A stretch of DNA of 64,000 bases, from assembly GCF_016865235.1 (NCBI RefSeq), contig NZ_CP064030.1, forward strand, positions 3,968,001 to 4,032,000, given 5' to 3'. Made by a program: the position numbers and the translations under genes. The stretch is from Dyella caseinilytica (GTDB lineage Bacteria; Pseudomonadota; Gammaproteobacteria; Xanthomonadales; Rhodanobacteraceae). Under the pieces are notes generated by a model. That model saw only the letters and a list, made by a program, of their open reading frames with translations. It was not told where the DNA came from and did not search any database. The stretch's first letter is position 1. Each line of letters starts with the position of its first letter. Below are positions 51,853 to 61,535 of this stretch, in pieces.

Positions 51853-52632
51853 ATGACCCGCGCCCCCGCCAAGCACCGGCTGCGCCTGCTGAGCTGCAAC
51901 ATCCTGGCGGGCGCCAGCGTGCAGCGCTATCGGCAATACGTCACGCGCAGCATCAATGCCGTACTGCCCGGACGCAGCAAGCTCGACAACCTCGACCAGC
52001 TGGCCGAACTGCTCAGTCAATTCGACGTGATTGGCCTGCAGGAAGCCGACGCGGGCAGCTTGCGCTCGGGCTTCCTCAACCAGACACGCTATCTGGCCGA
52101 AACCTCCGGCATGCCGTTCTGGAGCCACCAGCCCAATCGCCCGCTGGCGCAGCTATCGCACACAGCCAATGGCCTGATCTGCCGAATCGAGCCGCAAGTA
52201 GTGATCGATTACCCCCTGCCCAGTCGCATTCCCGGCCGTGGCGCCCTGCTGGCGCGCTTCGGTGATGATGCCAATGGCCTGGCAGTGATGATTGCGCATT
52301 TGTCGCTGAGCGCGCAGGCACGCGCGAAGCAGCTCGGCTTTATTGCCGAAGTGCTGCAGGATTATCCCCACGCCGTGTTGATGGGTGACCTCAACACCGA
52401 AGTGCACAGCCGCGAAATGCAGCACCTGTTCGAGCGCAGCCAACTGCAGCCACCGGTACATCCCGTCTTGACGTTTCCCAGCTGGAAGCCAAAGCGCGCG
52501 CTCGACCATATTCTGGTTTCGCCGGGAATCCGTGTTGAAAAAGTATGGACGCTGCCACAGGCTTTCTCCGATCATCTCGCCCTAGCTGCAGAGATCCAGC
52601 TACCCGCTCCCTCAGCCAAAGCCCACCGATGA
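51853..52632 (+). CDS. Endonuclease/exonuclease/phosphatase-family hydrolase
   Basis: A 259-residue EEP-fold protein with LRLLSCNILAG, the metal Glu in DVIGLQEAD, HLSLSAQARAKQL, the catalytic GDLN (LMGDLNTE) and the terminal DHILVSPG...SDHLALAAEI. The substrate (nucleic acid or phospho-lipid/sugar) cannot be inferred. Its stop overlaps the next start (ATGA). Confidence 0.88.
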   Translation: MTRAPAKHRLRLLSCNILAGASVQRYRQYVTRSINAVLPGRSKLDNLDQLAELLSQFDVIGLQEADAGSLRSGFLNQTRYLAETSGMPFWSHQPNRPLAQLSHTANGLICRIEPQVVIDYPLPSRIPGRGALLARFGDDANGLAVMIAHLSLSAQARAKQLGFIAEVLQDYPHAVLMGDLNTEVHSREMQHLFERSQLQPPVHPVLTFPSWKPKRALDHILVSPGIRVEKVWTLPQAFSDHLALAAEIQLPAPSAKAHR

Positions 52633-53054
52633 CCCCCAAGCGACTGATTTCCATCCTGCTGCCCTGGCTGCTCATCGTGGTGATCGGCCTGCTGACGGCA
52701 TGGCTGCGCTATGGCTTCATCGAGCCGCCGGTGCTGGCGCATCTGTGCGATGACATCAACAACAAGCCTGCGTCGTGCGGCGTACGCACGTTCATCGTGC
52801 TCGGTTTCAACAGCTACGGTTTCGGCATTGCCGCACTCGTGGTGACCGCGTTGGCGCTGATTCTGAAAAAACCGCTCATCGCCTGGCTCGCGGCAGCGCT
52901 GGGCATGTTTGCTGTGATCATGTATTGCTATTACGCCGGTGCCTTGGCGTTGCTGATCGGCTGCCTACGCCTGCTTCGTCTTCAGATAACCCGCATGGCA
53001 CCGCCACGCCACCAACACCGGGATGGCGATCGCCAGGTTCATGCCAAGCCATAG
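52629..53054 (+). CDS. Unknown small membrane protein
   Basis: Not recognised. A 141-residue protein with about three hydrophobic segments (LISILLPWLLIVVIGLLTAWL, FNSYGFGIAALVVTALALIL, LIAWLAAALGMFAVIMYCYYAGALALLIGCL) and a basic tail (RMAPPRHQHRDGDRQVHAKP). It is coupled to the EEP gene by ATGA. Its last 90 bases lie antisense over the end of the GH17 gene, so the tail may be incidental. Confidence 0.7.
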   Translation: MTPKRLISILLPWLLIVVIGLLTAWLRYGFIEPPVLAHLCDDINNKPASCGVRTFIVLGFNSYGFGIAALVVTALALILKKPLIAWLAAALGMFAVIMYCYYAGALALLIGCLRLLRLQITRMAPPRHQHRDGDRQVHAKP

Positions 53055-54563
53055 CCAGGCGACCTTGTTCATGCCCACTTCTGCAACGACCGGCGCGATC
53101 GCCAGCAGGGGACCGACACAGGCCATGAAACGCTGCTCCACCGAAGGCATGGATCGCTCGTGCGTGAGCAATCCGAACACCGCGTACGCGACGCACGGCA
53201 GCAGGAACAATCCCATCGGAAAATCCAGATAGCGTCCATCGAACGCCATCAGGATGTCGTACAGCACCAGCGCAAACAACGAACCGAAACGCCACCAGCG
53301 CGCCGGCTCGGAATGATCGTGATGATCAGCCAGGTGTGCCGCAATACGACGCGCCAGCACCGCCGCCACGCATAAGCCACCCACGAGGCAGACGGACGAC
53401 AGCAGCCACTCCCACGGCGCCGTGCACGCAAACATCATCTGCCGCCACTGCCACGCAGCCGACGTACCGGCAGCAAAACCAGCCAGCAGCAAAGCGAGCC
53501 AGCCTTTGATGCCTCGCCATTTGCGATCCCAGCTGCCGACGACAACAAAAGCCAGCGCAGATACCACGCCCGCCAACCAACCTAACCACCAGCGTGGCTC
53601 TTCGGTCACCGGTCCGCGCATGGGAAATTTCGGTTGTGCGTTGGAATCGAAGATGCCCCAGTAACCGCCCACGGTGCCTTCCTGCGCACGCTTCCACGGC
53701 TGGTCGAACGCTTCGATCACGTTGTACGGCATGTTGACGTTGGCGGCATAACGCAGGAAATCGCGCAGATAAAGCGCTTCATCCACGATGCTGGGCTCGG
53801 CTGAACGACGCAGACGCCCCGCGCTCGGCCAACCGGTTTCACCGATCATCAGCTGCTTACCCGGAAATACTTTCTGCATGTGCGCGTAGACATCTTCGAC
53901 ATGCTGCACGGCATCCGGGGCCTGCACCGGATTATCTTCCCAATACGGCAGGATGTGGATGGTGACGAAATCCACGGCGTTCGCCATCTGCGGGTATTTC
54001 AGCCAGCGCTCCCATACGTCGGCATAGGTGACCGGAATCGATTTCGGCGTCGCCGCGCGCACCGTCTGGATGTATTCGGTAAGCCGTTTGGGCGAAAGTT
54101 CGCCGCGCAACAACACTTCGTTGCCGACCACGATGCCGCGAATCGACGCAGGATTAGCGTTGGCCGTCGCGATTCCCGTCGCGATTTCTTTCTCGTTGAG
54201 TTTCTCCACACCGCCAAGCCAGATGCCCATCAACACCTGCATGTGGTAACGCGCGGCAATCGCAGGTACGGCGCTGAGTCCGTTGCTTTGCGAATAGGTG
54301 CGCACGCAATCGAAGCGTTGTGACAACGCGCGCAGATCTTCGTTGATGCGTTCCGGCGTCATCACGAAATGCAAGTTGTACGGCGTTTCGCCAGGCTTGC
54401 GGAACGGTGCATAGGACACACAGGCGATGCGGTCCGACGGCGCGTCGGGCAACGTGACCGCCCGGCCGATGTTCCACCACCAGGCCGCACCAGCCAGCGT
54501 GGCCAGCACCAGCACCAGCCAGGCAAGTCCGTAATGGGCAACGTTTCGGGACGGTGGCAGCAT
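52965..54563 (-). CDS. GH17-type glucanase/glucanosyltransferase with membrane domain
   Basis: A 532-residue protein: N-terminal membrane anchor, then a GH17-like catalytic domain (about residues 45-300) and about seven membrane helices in the C-terminal half. The catalytic pair is present: acid/base Glu in VVGNEVLLRGE and nucleophile Glu in IGETGWPSAG. GH17 enzymes act on beta-1,3-glucans; membrane-linked forms help make branched or cyclic glucans. The start at 54561-54563 (MLPPSRNVAH) has no clear ribosome site. It overlaps the convergent small gene by 90 bases and is divergent from the transglycosylase. Confidence 0.85.
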   Translation of the reverse strand: MLPPSRNVAHYGLAWLVLVLATLAGAAWWWNIGRAVTLPDAPSDRIACVSYAPFRKPGETPYNLHFVMTPERINEDLRALSQRFDCVRTYSQSNGLSAVPAIAARYHMQVLMGIWLGGVEKLNEKEIATGIATANANPASIRGIVVGNEVLLRGELSPKRLTEYIQTVRAATPKSIPVTYADVWERWLKYPQMANAVDFVTIHILPYWEDNPVQAPDAVQHVEDVYAHMQKVFPGKQLMIGETGWPSAGRLRRSAEPSIVDEALYLRDFLRYAANVNMPYNVIEAFDQPWKRAQEGTVGGYWGIFDSNAQPKFPMRGPVTEEPRWWLGWLAGVVSALAFVVVGSWDRKWRGIKGWLALLLAGFAAGTSAAWQWRQMMFACTAPWEWLLSSVCLVGGLCVAAVLARRIAAHLADHHDHSEPARWWRFGSLFALVLYDILMAFDGRYLDFPMGLFLLPCVAYAVFGLLTHERSMPSVEQRFMACVGPLLAIAPVVAEVGMNKVAWLWLGMNLAIAIPVLVAWRCHAGYLKTKQA

Positions 54564-54729
54564 GCGGATTCGATCAGTGCGAGTGGTGGAAACGCGCAAG
54601 CTTAGCAGCCTGCCCGTTGCACATACTCTCACTCCTTTTCCACGCGGTGTCTGGAAAACTTACGGACTGTTCAGGGCGCTCCCAAACCATCCCATTACAC
54701 TTCAGCCCGATTGCTCGCATGGAGTTCCC

Positions 54730-56829
54730 ATGGCCCCGCACGCCATATCGCGCTTTGGCCGTCGTCTGCTGATCGTGTTTGCCAGTTGGATGCTGGTCAG
54801 CACGGTGACCGCCCAGACCGGCACCGACACCCTCACCTCGCAGCGCGCTGCGTTCAAACAAGCCTATGCGGCCGCCAGCCAGGGTGGCGACAGCTGGCGT
54901 GCGCTGGCAACCGGGCTGGAGAATTACCCGCTTTATCCCTACCTGCAGGCGGCGTCGCTGGAGCACGATATCCAGCTGATCGACCGTCCCGCGGTGGAGG
55001 CCTACCTGCGCCAATACCCGGACCTGATCCCGGCCGACGACCTACGCCGCCATTTCCTGCAGGAACTGGCCCGTCGCCAGGACTGGGACAACTTCCTGGC
55101 GATGTACCAGCCCGGCCTCGGCGACGCACTGACCTGCGACGCCCTGCAGGCCAAGGTGGAAAGCGGTGCACCACTCGATTTCAACAAGGATCTGGCCAGC
55201 CTGTGGACGGAAGCGACCCTGCCGTCCGCCTGCGATCCCGTGCTGCAGGCCGCACATGACCAGGGCCTGCTCACACCTGCACGGTTATGGGCGCGGATCG
55301 ACATCGCCGCCGATGCCGGCAAGGGCGGCACCATTTCCAATCTCGCCAAATGGCTTCCGCCTGACGACTCCCAAGTCGCGCAACGCCTCGCGCTTGCGCT
55401 CAATGATCCGGCCACCGCCGTCAACGCCGCTGCTAACTGGCCGAACACTGCGCGTTCGCAGCAAGCGGCAACACTCGCCTTGGTCCGGCTTGCCCGGCGC
55501 CAGTCGATCACCGCCGACACGGCGTGGCAGACGCTGCAAGAGCGCTTTTCGTTTGCGCCGACTCAGCGCGACAGCATCCTCAACGCGCTGGCCGTGTTCC
55601 ACGCCACCGATTACGACACAGACGCGCTGAATCGGCTGATCAACCTGCCCGCCTCGGCGCAAACGGATGTCAGCCGCGAATGGCGCGTACGCGTCGCTTT
55701 GGCCGAACAAAACTGGCAAGCCGTGCTCGCCGCGATCGACGCCATGCCGCCCGATCAGCAGCAGAACGACGAATGGCTTTATTTCCGCGCGCGCGCACTG
55801 AGTGAGCTAGGACGTTCCAGCGAAGCGCAGAACGCCTACGCCGTTGCTGCCGAGCAATCCAGCTACTTCGGCTATCTCGCCGCCGATCATCAGGGCACCT
55901 CGTACGCGCTGTGCGTACAGCAACCGGTGATCGATCCACAAGGCGAACAGGCCGTGCTGGCGATACCGGGCATGCAGCGCGCGTTTGAGCTGTTCGCTGT
56001 CGACATGATCAAGCAGGCCCGGCGCGAGTGGAGCCAGGCGCTGGCCAATGTCGACCCGCCGACCTTACGCCAGGCCGTGAATCTGGCCGACCAGCGCGGC
56101 TGGTACGACCGGGCCATCGTCACTTTCAACAACGGGCCGGGCCTGCGCTATTACACGCTGCGCTTCCCGCTCGCCCGCCAGGACGGCCTGGTCGCGCAGG
56201 CGGAGCAGGCCGGTATCGATCCTTCCTGGGCCTACGGCATCCTGCGCCAGGAAAGTGCGTGGATGAGTGATGCCCAGTCGGGCGCCGATGCGCGCGGACT
56301 CATGCAGTTGCTGCCCAGCACTGCCGCCGAGGTGGCGCGCCGCAACGGCCTGCCCTGGGATGGCGCCGACAGCCTGTACGACCCTACCGTCAACATCGAA
56401 CTTGGCACGCGCTATCTGGCGCAACTGGCCGGCCGCTTCAACGGCGCACCGTGGCTGACCTCCGCCGCCTACAACGCCGGCGCCGGACGAGCGAGTCAAT
56501 GGGTGGACGCGCGCGGCGCCTTGCCGCCGGACCTGTTCGTGGCCAGCATTCCGTTCAAGGAAACCCGTGAATACGTCGCACGTGTGATGTATTACAGCGT
56601 GATCTATGATTGGCGCCTACACGGCTCGGCCGCACCGATGTCCACCCGCATGACCCCGATCGGACAGCCGTATAGCCGTCTGGAATCGCAGGATCCGCGC
56701 AAAGGCATCACGTGTCCGGCACCCGCCAGCGCAGCGCCTGCCTCATCGGCACCGGCGACGGCGACTTCAGCACCCGTCAGCTCGACCGCATCGCCAAACC
56801 GCGTACCCGCCACGGACAAGGCTCACTGA
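54730..56829 (+). CDS. slt: Soluble lytic murein transglycosylase
   Basis: Cleaves peptidoglycan glycan strands with formation of anhydromuramic ends. The 699-residue protein has a signal peptide (about residues 1-29, STVTAQ), a superhelical U-domain to about residue 480, and the lysozyme-like domain with catalytic Glu in LRQESAWMSDAQSGADARGLMQLLPSTA and the AYNAGAGRASQW motif. The C-terminal 40 residues are Ala/Pro/Ser-rich. ATG 54730 has GGAG upstream. Confidence 0.93.
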   Translation: MAPHAISRFGRRLLIVFASWMLVSTVTAQTGTDTLTSQRAAFKQAYAAASQGGDSWRALATGLENYPLYPYLQAASLEHDIQLIDRPAVEAYLRQYPDLIPADDLRRHFLQELARRQDWDNFLAMYQPGLGDALTCDALQAKVESGAPLDFNKDLASLWTEATLPSACDPVLQAAHDQGLLTPARLWARIDIAADAGKGGTISNLAKWLPPDDSQVAQRLALALNDPATAVNAAANWPNTARSQQAATLALVRLARRQSITADTAWQTLQERFSFAPTQRDSILNALAVFHATDYDTDALNRLINLPASAQTDVSREWRVRVALAEQNWQAVLAAIDAMPPDQQQNDEWLYFRARALSELGRSSEAQNAYAVAAEQSSYFGYLAADHQGTSYALCVQQPVIDPQGEQAVLAIPGMQRAFELFAVDMIKQARREWSQALANVDPPTLRQAVNLADQRGWYDRAIVTFNNGPGLRYYTLRFPLARQDGLVAQAEQAGIDPSWAYGILRQESAWMSDAQSGADARGLMQLLPSTAAEVARRNGLPWDGADSLYDPTVNIELGTRYLAQLAGRFNGAPWLTSAAYNAGAGRASQWVDARGALPPDLFVASIPFKETREYVARVMYYSVIYDWRLHGSAAPMSTRMTPIGQPYSRLESQDPRKGITCPAPASAAPASSAPATATSAPVSSTASPNRVPATDKAH

Positions 56830-56846
56830 ATCAAAGGATTTTCGCC

Positions 56847-57791
56847 ATGACAACCCAGCGCATCGTGATACTCGGCGGAACCGGTTTCGTCGGCAGCTAT
56901 CTGGTGCCCCGGCTGGCCGCGGATGGACATCGCCTGACCCTGCTTTCGCGCAATCGCGAATCGCGCCGTGCCCTGGCTGTCCTGCCCGGTGTGACCATTC
57001 GCAGCGCGGATGTCTACGACGATGCCGCGCTGCGCGGGCAACTCGAAGGTGCGGATGCAGTGATCAATCTGATCGGCATCCTCAATCCGCAAGGCCGCCA
57101 TACCTTCCAGCGTGTGTACGTCGACCTAACCAAACGATTGATCGACGCCTGCAAGGTCACCGGTGTATCGCGCCTGCATCAGATGAGTTCGCTCAAGGCC
57201 GGACAGGGACTTTCGCAATACCTGAAGACACGCGGCGACGTGGAGACACTGGTCAAGGCATCGCCGTTGAACTGGACGATCTATCAGCCCAGCGTGATCT
57301 TCGGCGATGGCGATGGCCTGGTAACGCGATTTGCCGCCTTGCTGCGCAAGATGCCGGTGCTTCCGCTCGCACGCGCCACATCACGGCTGGCGCCGACCTA
57401 TGCTGGCGATGTTGCCGAAGCCATCGCACGCTGCGTGGCCGACAGCAAGCTCGCCGCACGCCGCAGCTTCGAACTGTATGGGCCAGAAGTGTTGACGCTG
57501 GGCGAGATCGTGCGCGCCATTCGCGATGCGGCAGGCCTGCGTACGGCCATCCTTCCCTTGCCCGACAGCCTGGGCCGCGTGCAAGCGCAAGTAGCCGGTC
57601 TGCTGCCTGGCAAACCTTTCTCGCCTGACAACTTCCTCTCGCTTCGCACCGACTCGGTCGGCAAGGTGGATGGCTACGCCGCGCTCGGCATCGTGCCGCA
57701 GCCATTTACGCCGTGGCTGCCCCGGCTCATCCATGGTATGCCACGGCAGCACCGCCTGGATGCCGCGCGCCAAGCCTTCCGCCATCGGTAA
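56847..57791 (+). CDS. NAD(P)-binding oxidoreductase, NDUFA9-like
   Basis: A 314-residue atypical short-chain dehydrogenase: VILGGTGFVGSYLVPRLAADGH, TIRSADVYD, AVINLIGIL, HQMSSLKAG and YQPSVIFGDGDGLVTRF. It lacks a clear Tyr-x3-Lys catalytic pair, as in the complex I accessory NDUFA9-like group, so it may be regulatory. ATG 56847 has AAAGGA upstream. It is 17 bases downstream of slt and 31-46 bases upstream of cca. Confidence 0.88.
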   Translation: MTTQRIVILGGTGFVGSYLVPRLAADGHRLTLLSRNRESRRALAVLPGVTIRSADVYDDAALRGQLEGADAVINLIGILNPQGRHTFQRVYVDLTKRLIDACKVTGVSRLHQMSSLKAGQGLSQYLKTRGDVETLVKASPLNWTIYQPSVIFGDGDGLVTRFAALLRKMPVLPLARATSRLAPTYAGDVAEAIARCVADSKLAARRSFELYGPEVLTLGEIVRAIRDAAGLRTAILPLPDSLGRVQAQVAGLLPGKPFSPDNFLSLRTDSVGKVDGYAALGIVPQPFTPWLPRLIHGMPRQHRLDAARQAFRHR

Positions 57792-57837
57792 AGTCGCGCC
57801 GCAAGGGCATCAAGGGCCCGGCGTGGCAAAATACATC

Positions 57838-59067
57838 ATGCGCACTTATCTGGTTGGCGGTGCAGTCCGCGATAAATGGCTGGAACGGCCGGTGGTCGAT
57901 CGCGACCACGTGGTCGTGGGTGCGCGTCCGGAAGAGATGCTGGCGCTGGGCTACAAACCGGTGGGCAAGGACTTTCCGGTATTCCTGCACCCGCATTCCA
58001 GGGAGGAATACGCGCTGGCGCGTACCGAGCGCAAGACCGGGCACGGCTATCACGGCTTCGCCTTTCATGCCGATCCGGATGTGACGCTGGAGGAGGATCT
58101 GGCCCGGCGCGACCTCACCATCAATGCGATCGCCGAGGATGAGCAGGGTCATCTCGTCGATCCCTATGGTGGCGTGCGCGATCTGGAACAGCGCCTGCTT
58201 CGGCATGTCTCTCCCGCCTTTGTTGAAGATCCCGTTCGCCTGCTGCGCGTGGCACGTTTTGCTGCACGCTTCGCACCGCTCGGATTCACCGTGGCCGAAG
58301 AAACCATGTCGCTGCTGCAACAGATGGTGCGCGATGGCGAAATCGATCATCTGGTGCCGGAACGCGTCTGGACCGAAACGCGCAAGGCGCTTGGCGAAGC
58401 GCAGCCGTCGGCATTTCTGCGCGTGCTGCGCGAATCTGGCGCGCTACGTGTGTTGTTTCCCGAAGTTGACGCCTTGTACGGCATTCCGCAACGCGCGGAA
58501 TTCCATCCCGAAATCGACACCGGCGTGCATCTGGAAATGACCCTCGACGCAGCTGCGCGACTGGCTCCCGGCAACGATCTGGTCGGCTTCTGCACCTTCA
58601 CGCACGATCTCGGTAAAGCACTGACCCCCGCCAGCGAACTGCCGCGTCATCACGGGCACGAGCATCGGGGCGTACCACCGCTGCGCGCACTGACCACACG
58701 TCTGAAGGTGCCCACCGAATACGCCGACCTGGCCGAGCTGGTTTGCCGCGAACACCTCAACGCACACCGGGCGCTGGAGCTGAAGCCGGCCACGATTCTC
58801 AAGCTGCTGACCTCGCTGGATGCCCTGCGTCGGCCCGAACGGCTGCAAACCTTCCTCGCTGCCTGCATGGCCGACAAGCGCGGCCGGCTCGGCCATGAGC
58901 AGGACGAGTATCCCCAGGCCGATTGGCTGCGCAGTGCCCGCGAGGCCGCCGCATCCATCACCTCGGCCCCCTTCATCGCGCAGGGGCTGCAAGGTCCTGC
59001 GGTGGGCGCCGCGATCGAAAAGGCCCGGGTCCAGGCCATCGCCGAAATGAAACTTTGTAACATTTAG
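57838..59067 (+). CDS. cca: CCA-adding tRNA nucleotidyltransferase
   Basis: Adds or repairs the CCA 3' end of tRNAs. The 409-residue protein has LVGGAVRDKWL, the catalytic DRDHVVVG (family norm DRDWVVVG), ARRDLTINAIA, VEDPVRLLRVARFAARF and an HD domain with FTHDLGKAL. ATG 57838 gives the usual family start; GTG 57823 with AAGGG six bases upstream is a credible alternative adding five residues. Confidence 0.96.
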   Translation: MRTYLVGGAVRDKWLERPVVDRDHVVVGARPEEMLALGYKPVGKDFPVFLHPHSREEYALARTERKTGHGYHGFAFHADPDVTLEEDLARRDLTINAIAEDEQGHLVDPYGGVRDLEQRLLRHVSPAFVEDPVRLLRVARFAARFAPLGFTVAEETMSLLQQMVRDGEIDHLVPERVWTETRKALGEAQPSAFLRVLRESGALRVLFPEVDALYGIPQRAEFHPEIDTGVHLEMTLDAAARLAPGNDLVGFCTFTHDLGKALTPASELPRHHGHEHRGVPPLRALTTRLKVPTEYADLAELVCREHLNAHRALELKPATILKLLTSLDALRRPERLQTFLAACMADKRGRLGHEQDEYPQADWLRSAREAAASITSAPFIAQGLQGPAVGAAIEKARVQAIAEMKLCNI

Positions 59068-59122
59068 CCGTATCGGCGTATAAAGCACGATTGTCTTACC
59101 GCCCGCCCGTCCGGAGCATGCC

Positions 59123-61306
59123 GTGTCGTTGACCTTTTCCTCCCATTCCTCGCTGCGCGAACGCTTCCGCCCCTTGTGGTGGCTCGGCATTGTCTATGTC
59201 GTTCTCGGTGCCCTGACGCGTGTTGCGCTGCTGGTAATGGCCGGCCAAGGTGTCCCGCATGATCCGCTGGATTGGCTGTTCGCTTTCGGCGTGGGGCTGT
59301 GCTCTGACCTGATCGCCTTGCTATACGTGGCGTGGCCGCTGCTGCTGTTCCTGTGGATCGTGCCATCGCGCCGGCCACTGATTTCCACAGCCAAGCAGTG
59401 GCTGGGCTATGTCGTGATCCTTGCGGCGCTCTATGCGATCACGCTCTTCGCACTGCATCTGGCCATCCACGCGGCCATCGATGACGTGTGGCCGGTGGTG
59501 TTGGTATTCCTGTTCTTCCTGCCGCTACCGGCGCTTTGCTACGGCACACGCAGCGGCCAGCGCGGACTCTATGTGCTTTGTCTGCTGCTGTTGTTCGGCC
59601 TGCTGTTTGTCGCCGCATCCGAACTGGTGTTCTGGAACGAGTTCGGCGTGCGCTTCAACTTCATCGCGGTCGATTACCTCGTCTACACCACCGAAGTGGT
59701 GGACAACATCCGCGAGTCCTACCCGATCGGCCGCTGGCTGCTCATGCTGGCTGCCGTGGCGATAGTCATTTTGCTGCTGTCGCGCCGCGCCCTGCGCACG
59801 CGCGACAACGGTACTCGTTTTGCCCAACGCGGCAAGGTCGTTGCGGTGTGGTTTGTGCTGACCGTGCTTTCGCTTTTCGTGGTCAATAGCTCCACCAAAG
59901 ATCTGACCAACAATACCTACGTCAACGAACTGGCCGGCAATGGTGTCTACCAGTTCTTTGCAGCGTTCCGAAGCAGCCATCTGGATTACGACCGCTTCTA
60001 TCGCACGCTGCCGCTCGATGAAGCGTTTGCACGCGTGCGCGCACAGTTGAAGACACCGGATGCCAGTTACGTCAGTAACGATCCACAGGATCTCACCCGC
60101 GAGATCCGTCACACCGGCCCGGAACAGCATCTCAACGTCGTGCTGATCAGCGTGGAAAGCCTGTCGGCCGACTTCCTCAAGACCTTCGGTTCCAGCCACG
60201 GCGATATCACGCCCGACCTCGATGCGCTGGTCGGACAGAGCCTTTTCTTCGACAACCTCTACGCCAACGGCACGCGCACCGTGCGTGGCCTGGAAGCGCT
60301 GTCGATGTCGATTCCGCCGACACCCGGCGACTCCATCCTCAAGCAGGCACACAACGAAAACATGTTGTCGCTGGGCCAGATCTTCGACCAGCACGGCTAT
60401 GTGTCGCAGTTCGTGTACGGTGGCTACGGCTACTTCGACAACATGAACTACTTCTTCAGCCACAACGGCTACCAGATTGTTGACCGTAGCTCGATTCCCA
60501 AGGACATGCCGATCCACGGCCAGAACGTCTGGGGTGTCGCTGACGAAGACCTGTACACACTGGCGCTGAGCCAGATGGACGCGATCCATGCACAGGGCAA
60601 GCCGTTCTTCCTGCACATCATGACCACGTCCAACCATCGCCCCTTCACCTTCCCGGCAGGACGTGTCAGCGAGCGCAACGGCACGCGTGAAGGCGCCATC
60701 GCCTATACCGACTGGTCGATCGCCGATTTCATCAACCGCGCACGCTCGAAGCCTTACTTCGACGACACGGTGTTCGTGATTACCGCCGACCACTGTGCCT
60801 CCAGCGCAGGTCGCAGCAGCATTCCGATCGACCGTTACCACATCCCGCTGTGGATCTATGCGCCGAAGCACTTCGCGCCGCAGCGCATCGACACCGAGAT
60901 GGGGCAGCTCGACATCCCCACCACCCTGCTCGGCCTGCTCAACTTCAGCTATCGCAGCCGCTTCTTCGGCCACGACGTCTTCCATCTGATGCCCGGCCAG
61001 GAACACGCCTTCCCGGCTACCTACGAAAAGCTCGGCTATCTGCACGACAAATTACTGAGCATCCTGGCGCCACAGCGCAAGACCGAGCAGGTCATACCGG
61101 ATTTCGACACCGGCGATGCCACGCGCGTGCCCGTCATCAACCAGAACGATCTGGACGACGCCACCGCCAATTACCAGATCGCCAGCTATATGTTCAAACA
61201 CGGGCTGCTGACTCGCCAGGCGTCGGATGCAACACCCGTGGTCACAGAGCCAGCTCCTGCCAGTTCAGCGCCCGCACCGGCAAGTAGTGCGGCAACGCCT
61301 CAGTAA
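59123..61306 (+). CDS. LTA-synthase-like membrane sulfatase/phosphotransferase
   Basis: A 727-residue envelope enzyme: five membrane segments in the first 250 residues, then an extracytoplasmic alkaline-phosphatase-type domain. The nucleophile Thr is in NGTRTVRGLEAL (about residue 386), with VVLISVESLSADF upstream, the HIMTTSNHRPF segment and metal ligands in VITADHCASS. In Gram-negatives such proteins add phosphoglycerol or related groups to glucans or lipids. A His/Pro/Ala-rich tail ends it. The start is GTG 59123 with GGAG upstream. The nearby GH17 gene might provide a glucan substrate (inference). Confidence 0.88.
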   Translation: MSLTFSSHSSLRERFRPLWWLGIVYVVLGALTRVALLVMAGQGVPHDPLDWLFAFGVGLCSDLIALLYVAWPLLLFLWIVPSRRPLISTAKQWLGYVVILAALYAITLFALHLAIHAAIDDVWPVVLVFLFFLPLPALCYGTRSGQRGLYVLCLLLLFGLLFVAASELVFWNEFGVRFNFIAVDYLVYTTEVVDNIRESYPIGRWLLMLAAVAIVILLLSRRALRTRDNGTRFAQRGKVVAVWFVLTVLSLFVVNSSTKDLTNNTYVNELAGNGVYQFFAAFRSSHLDYDRFYRTLPLDEAFARVRAQLKTPDASYVSNDPQDLTREIRHTGPEQHLNVVLISVESLSADFLKTFGSSHGDITPDLDALVGQSLFFDNLYANGTRTVRGLEALSMSIPPTPGDSILKQAHNENMLSLGQIFDQHGYVSQFVYGGYGYFDNMNYFFSHNGYQIVDRSSIPKDMPIHGQNVWGVADEDLYTLALSQMDAIHAQGKPFFLHIMTTSNHRPFTFPAGRVSERNGTREGAIAYTDWSIADFINRARSKPYFDDTVFVITADHCASSAGRSSIPIDRYHIPLWIYAPKHFAPQRIDTEMGQLDIPTTLLGLLNFSYRSRFFGHDVFHLMPGQEHAFPATYEKLGYLHDKLLSILAPQRKTEQVIPDFDTGDATRVPVINQNDLDDATANYQIASYMFKHGLLTRQASDATPVVTEPAPASSAPAPASSAATPQ

Positions 61307-61535
61307 GCGAAGACGGGTGGCGGCCAGCAGGCCACCACCCGCGACCGTGCATCTGTCACCATCGGTCATTGGGGCTTTAAGGTCCTTCCTGCCCATGTCA
61401 CCATTTCGCAAATTCTCATGGCCGGACCACCATGACCCGTGTTGCCGCACTTATTCCATGCTGTAACAAATCGGTTGCCGAGTATTCCGCTCGCCATGTC
61501 AGCCGCATGGATGGCTTACACCGCGCATTGAATAC

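Noticed and set aside
59525..61045. A 506-codon open frame on the minus strand
   Set aside because: Antisense to the LTA-synthase-like gene; no ribosome site or family resemblance.
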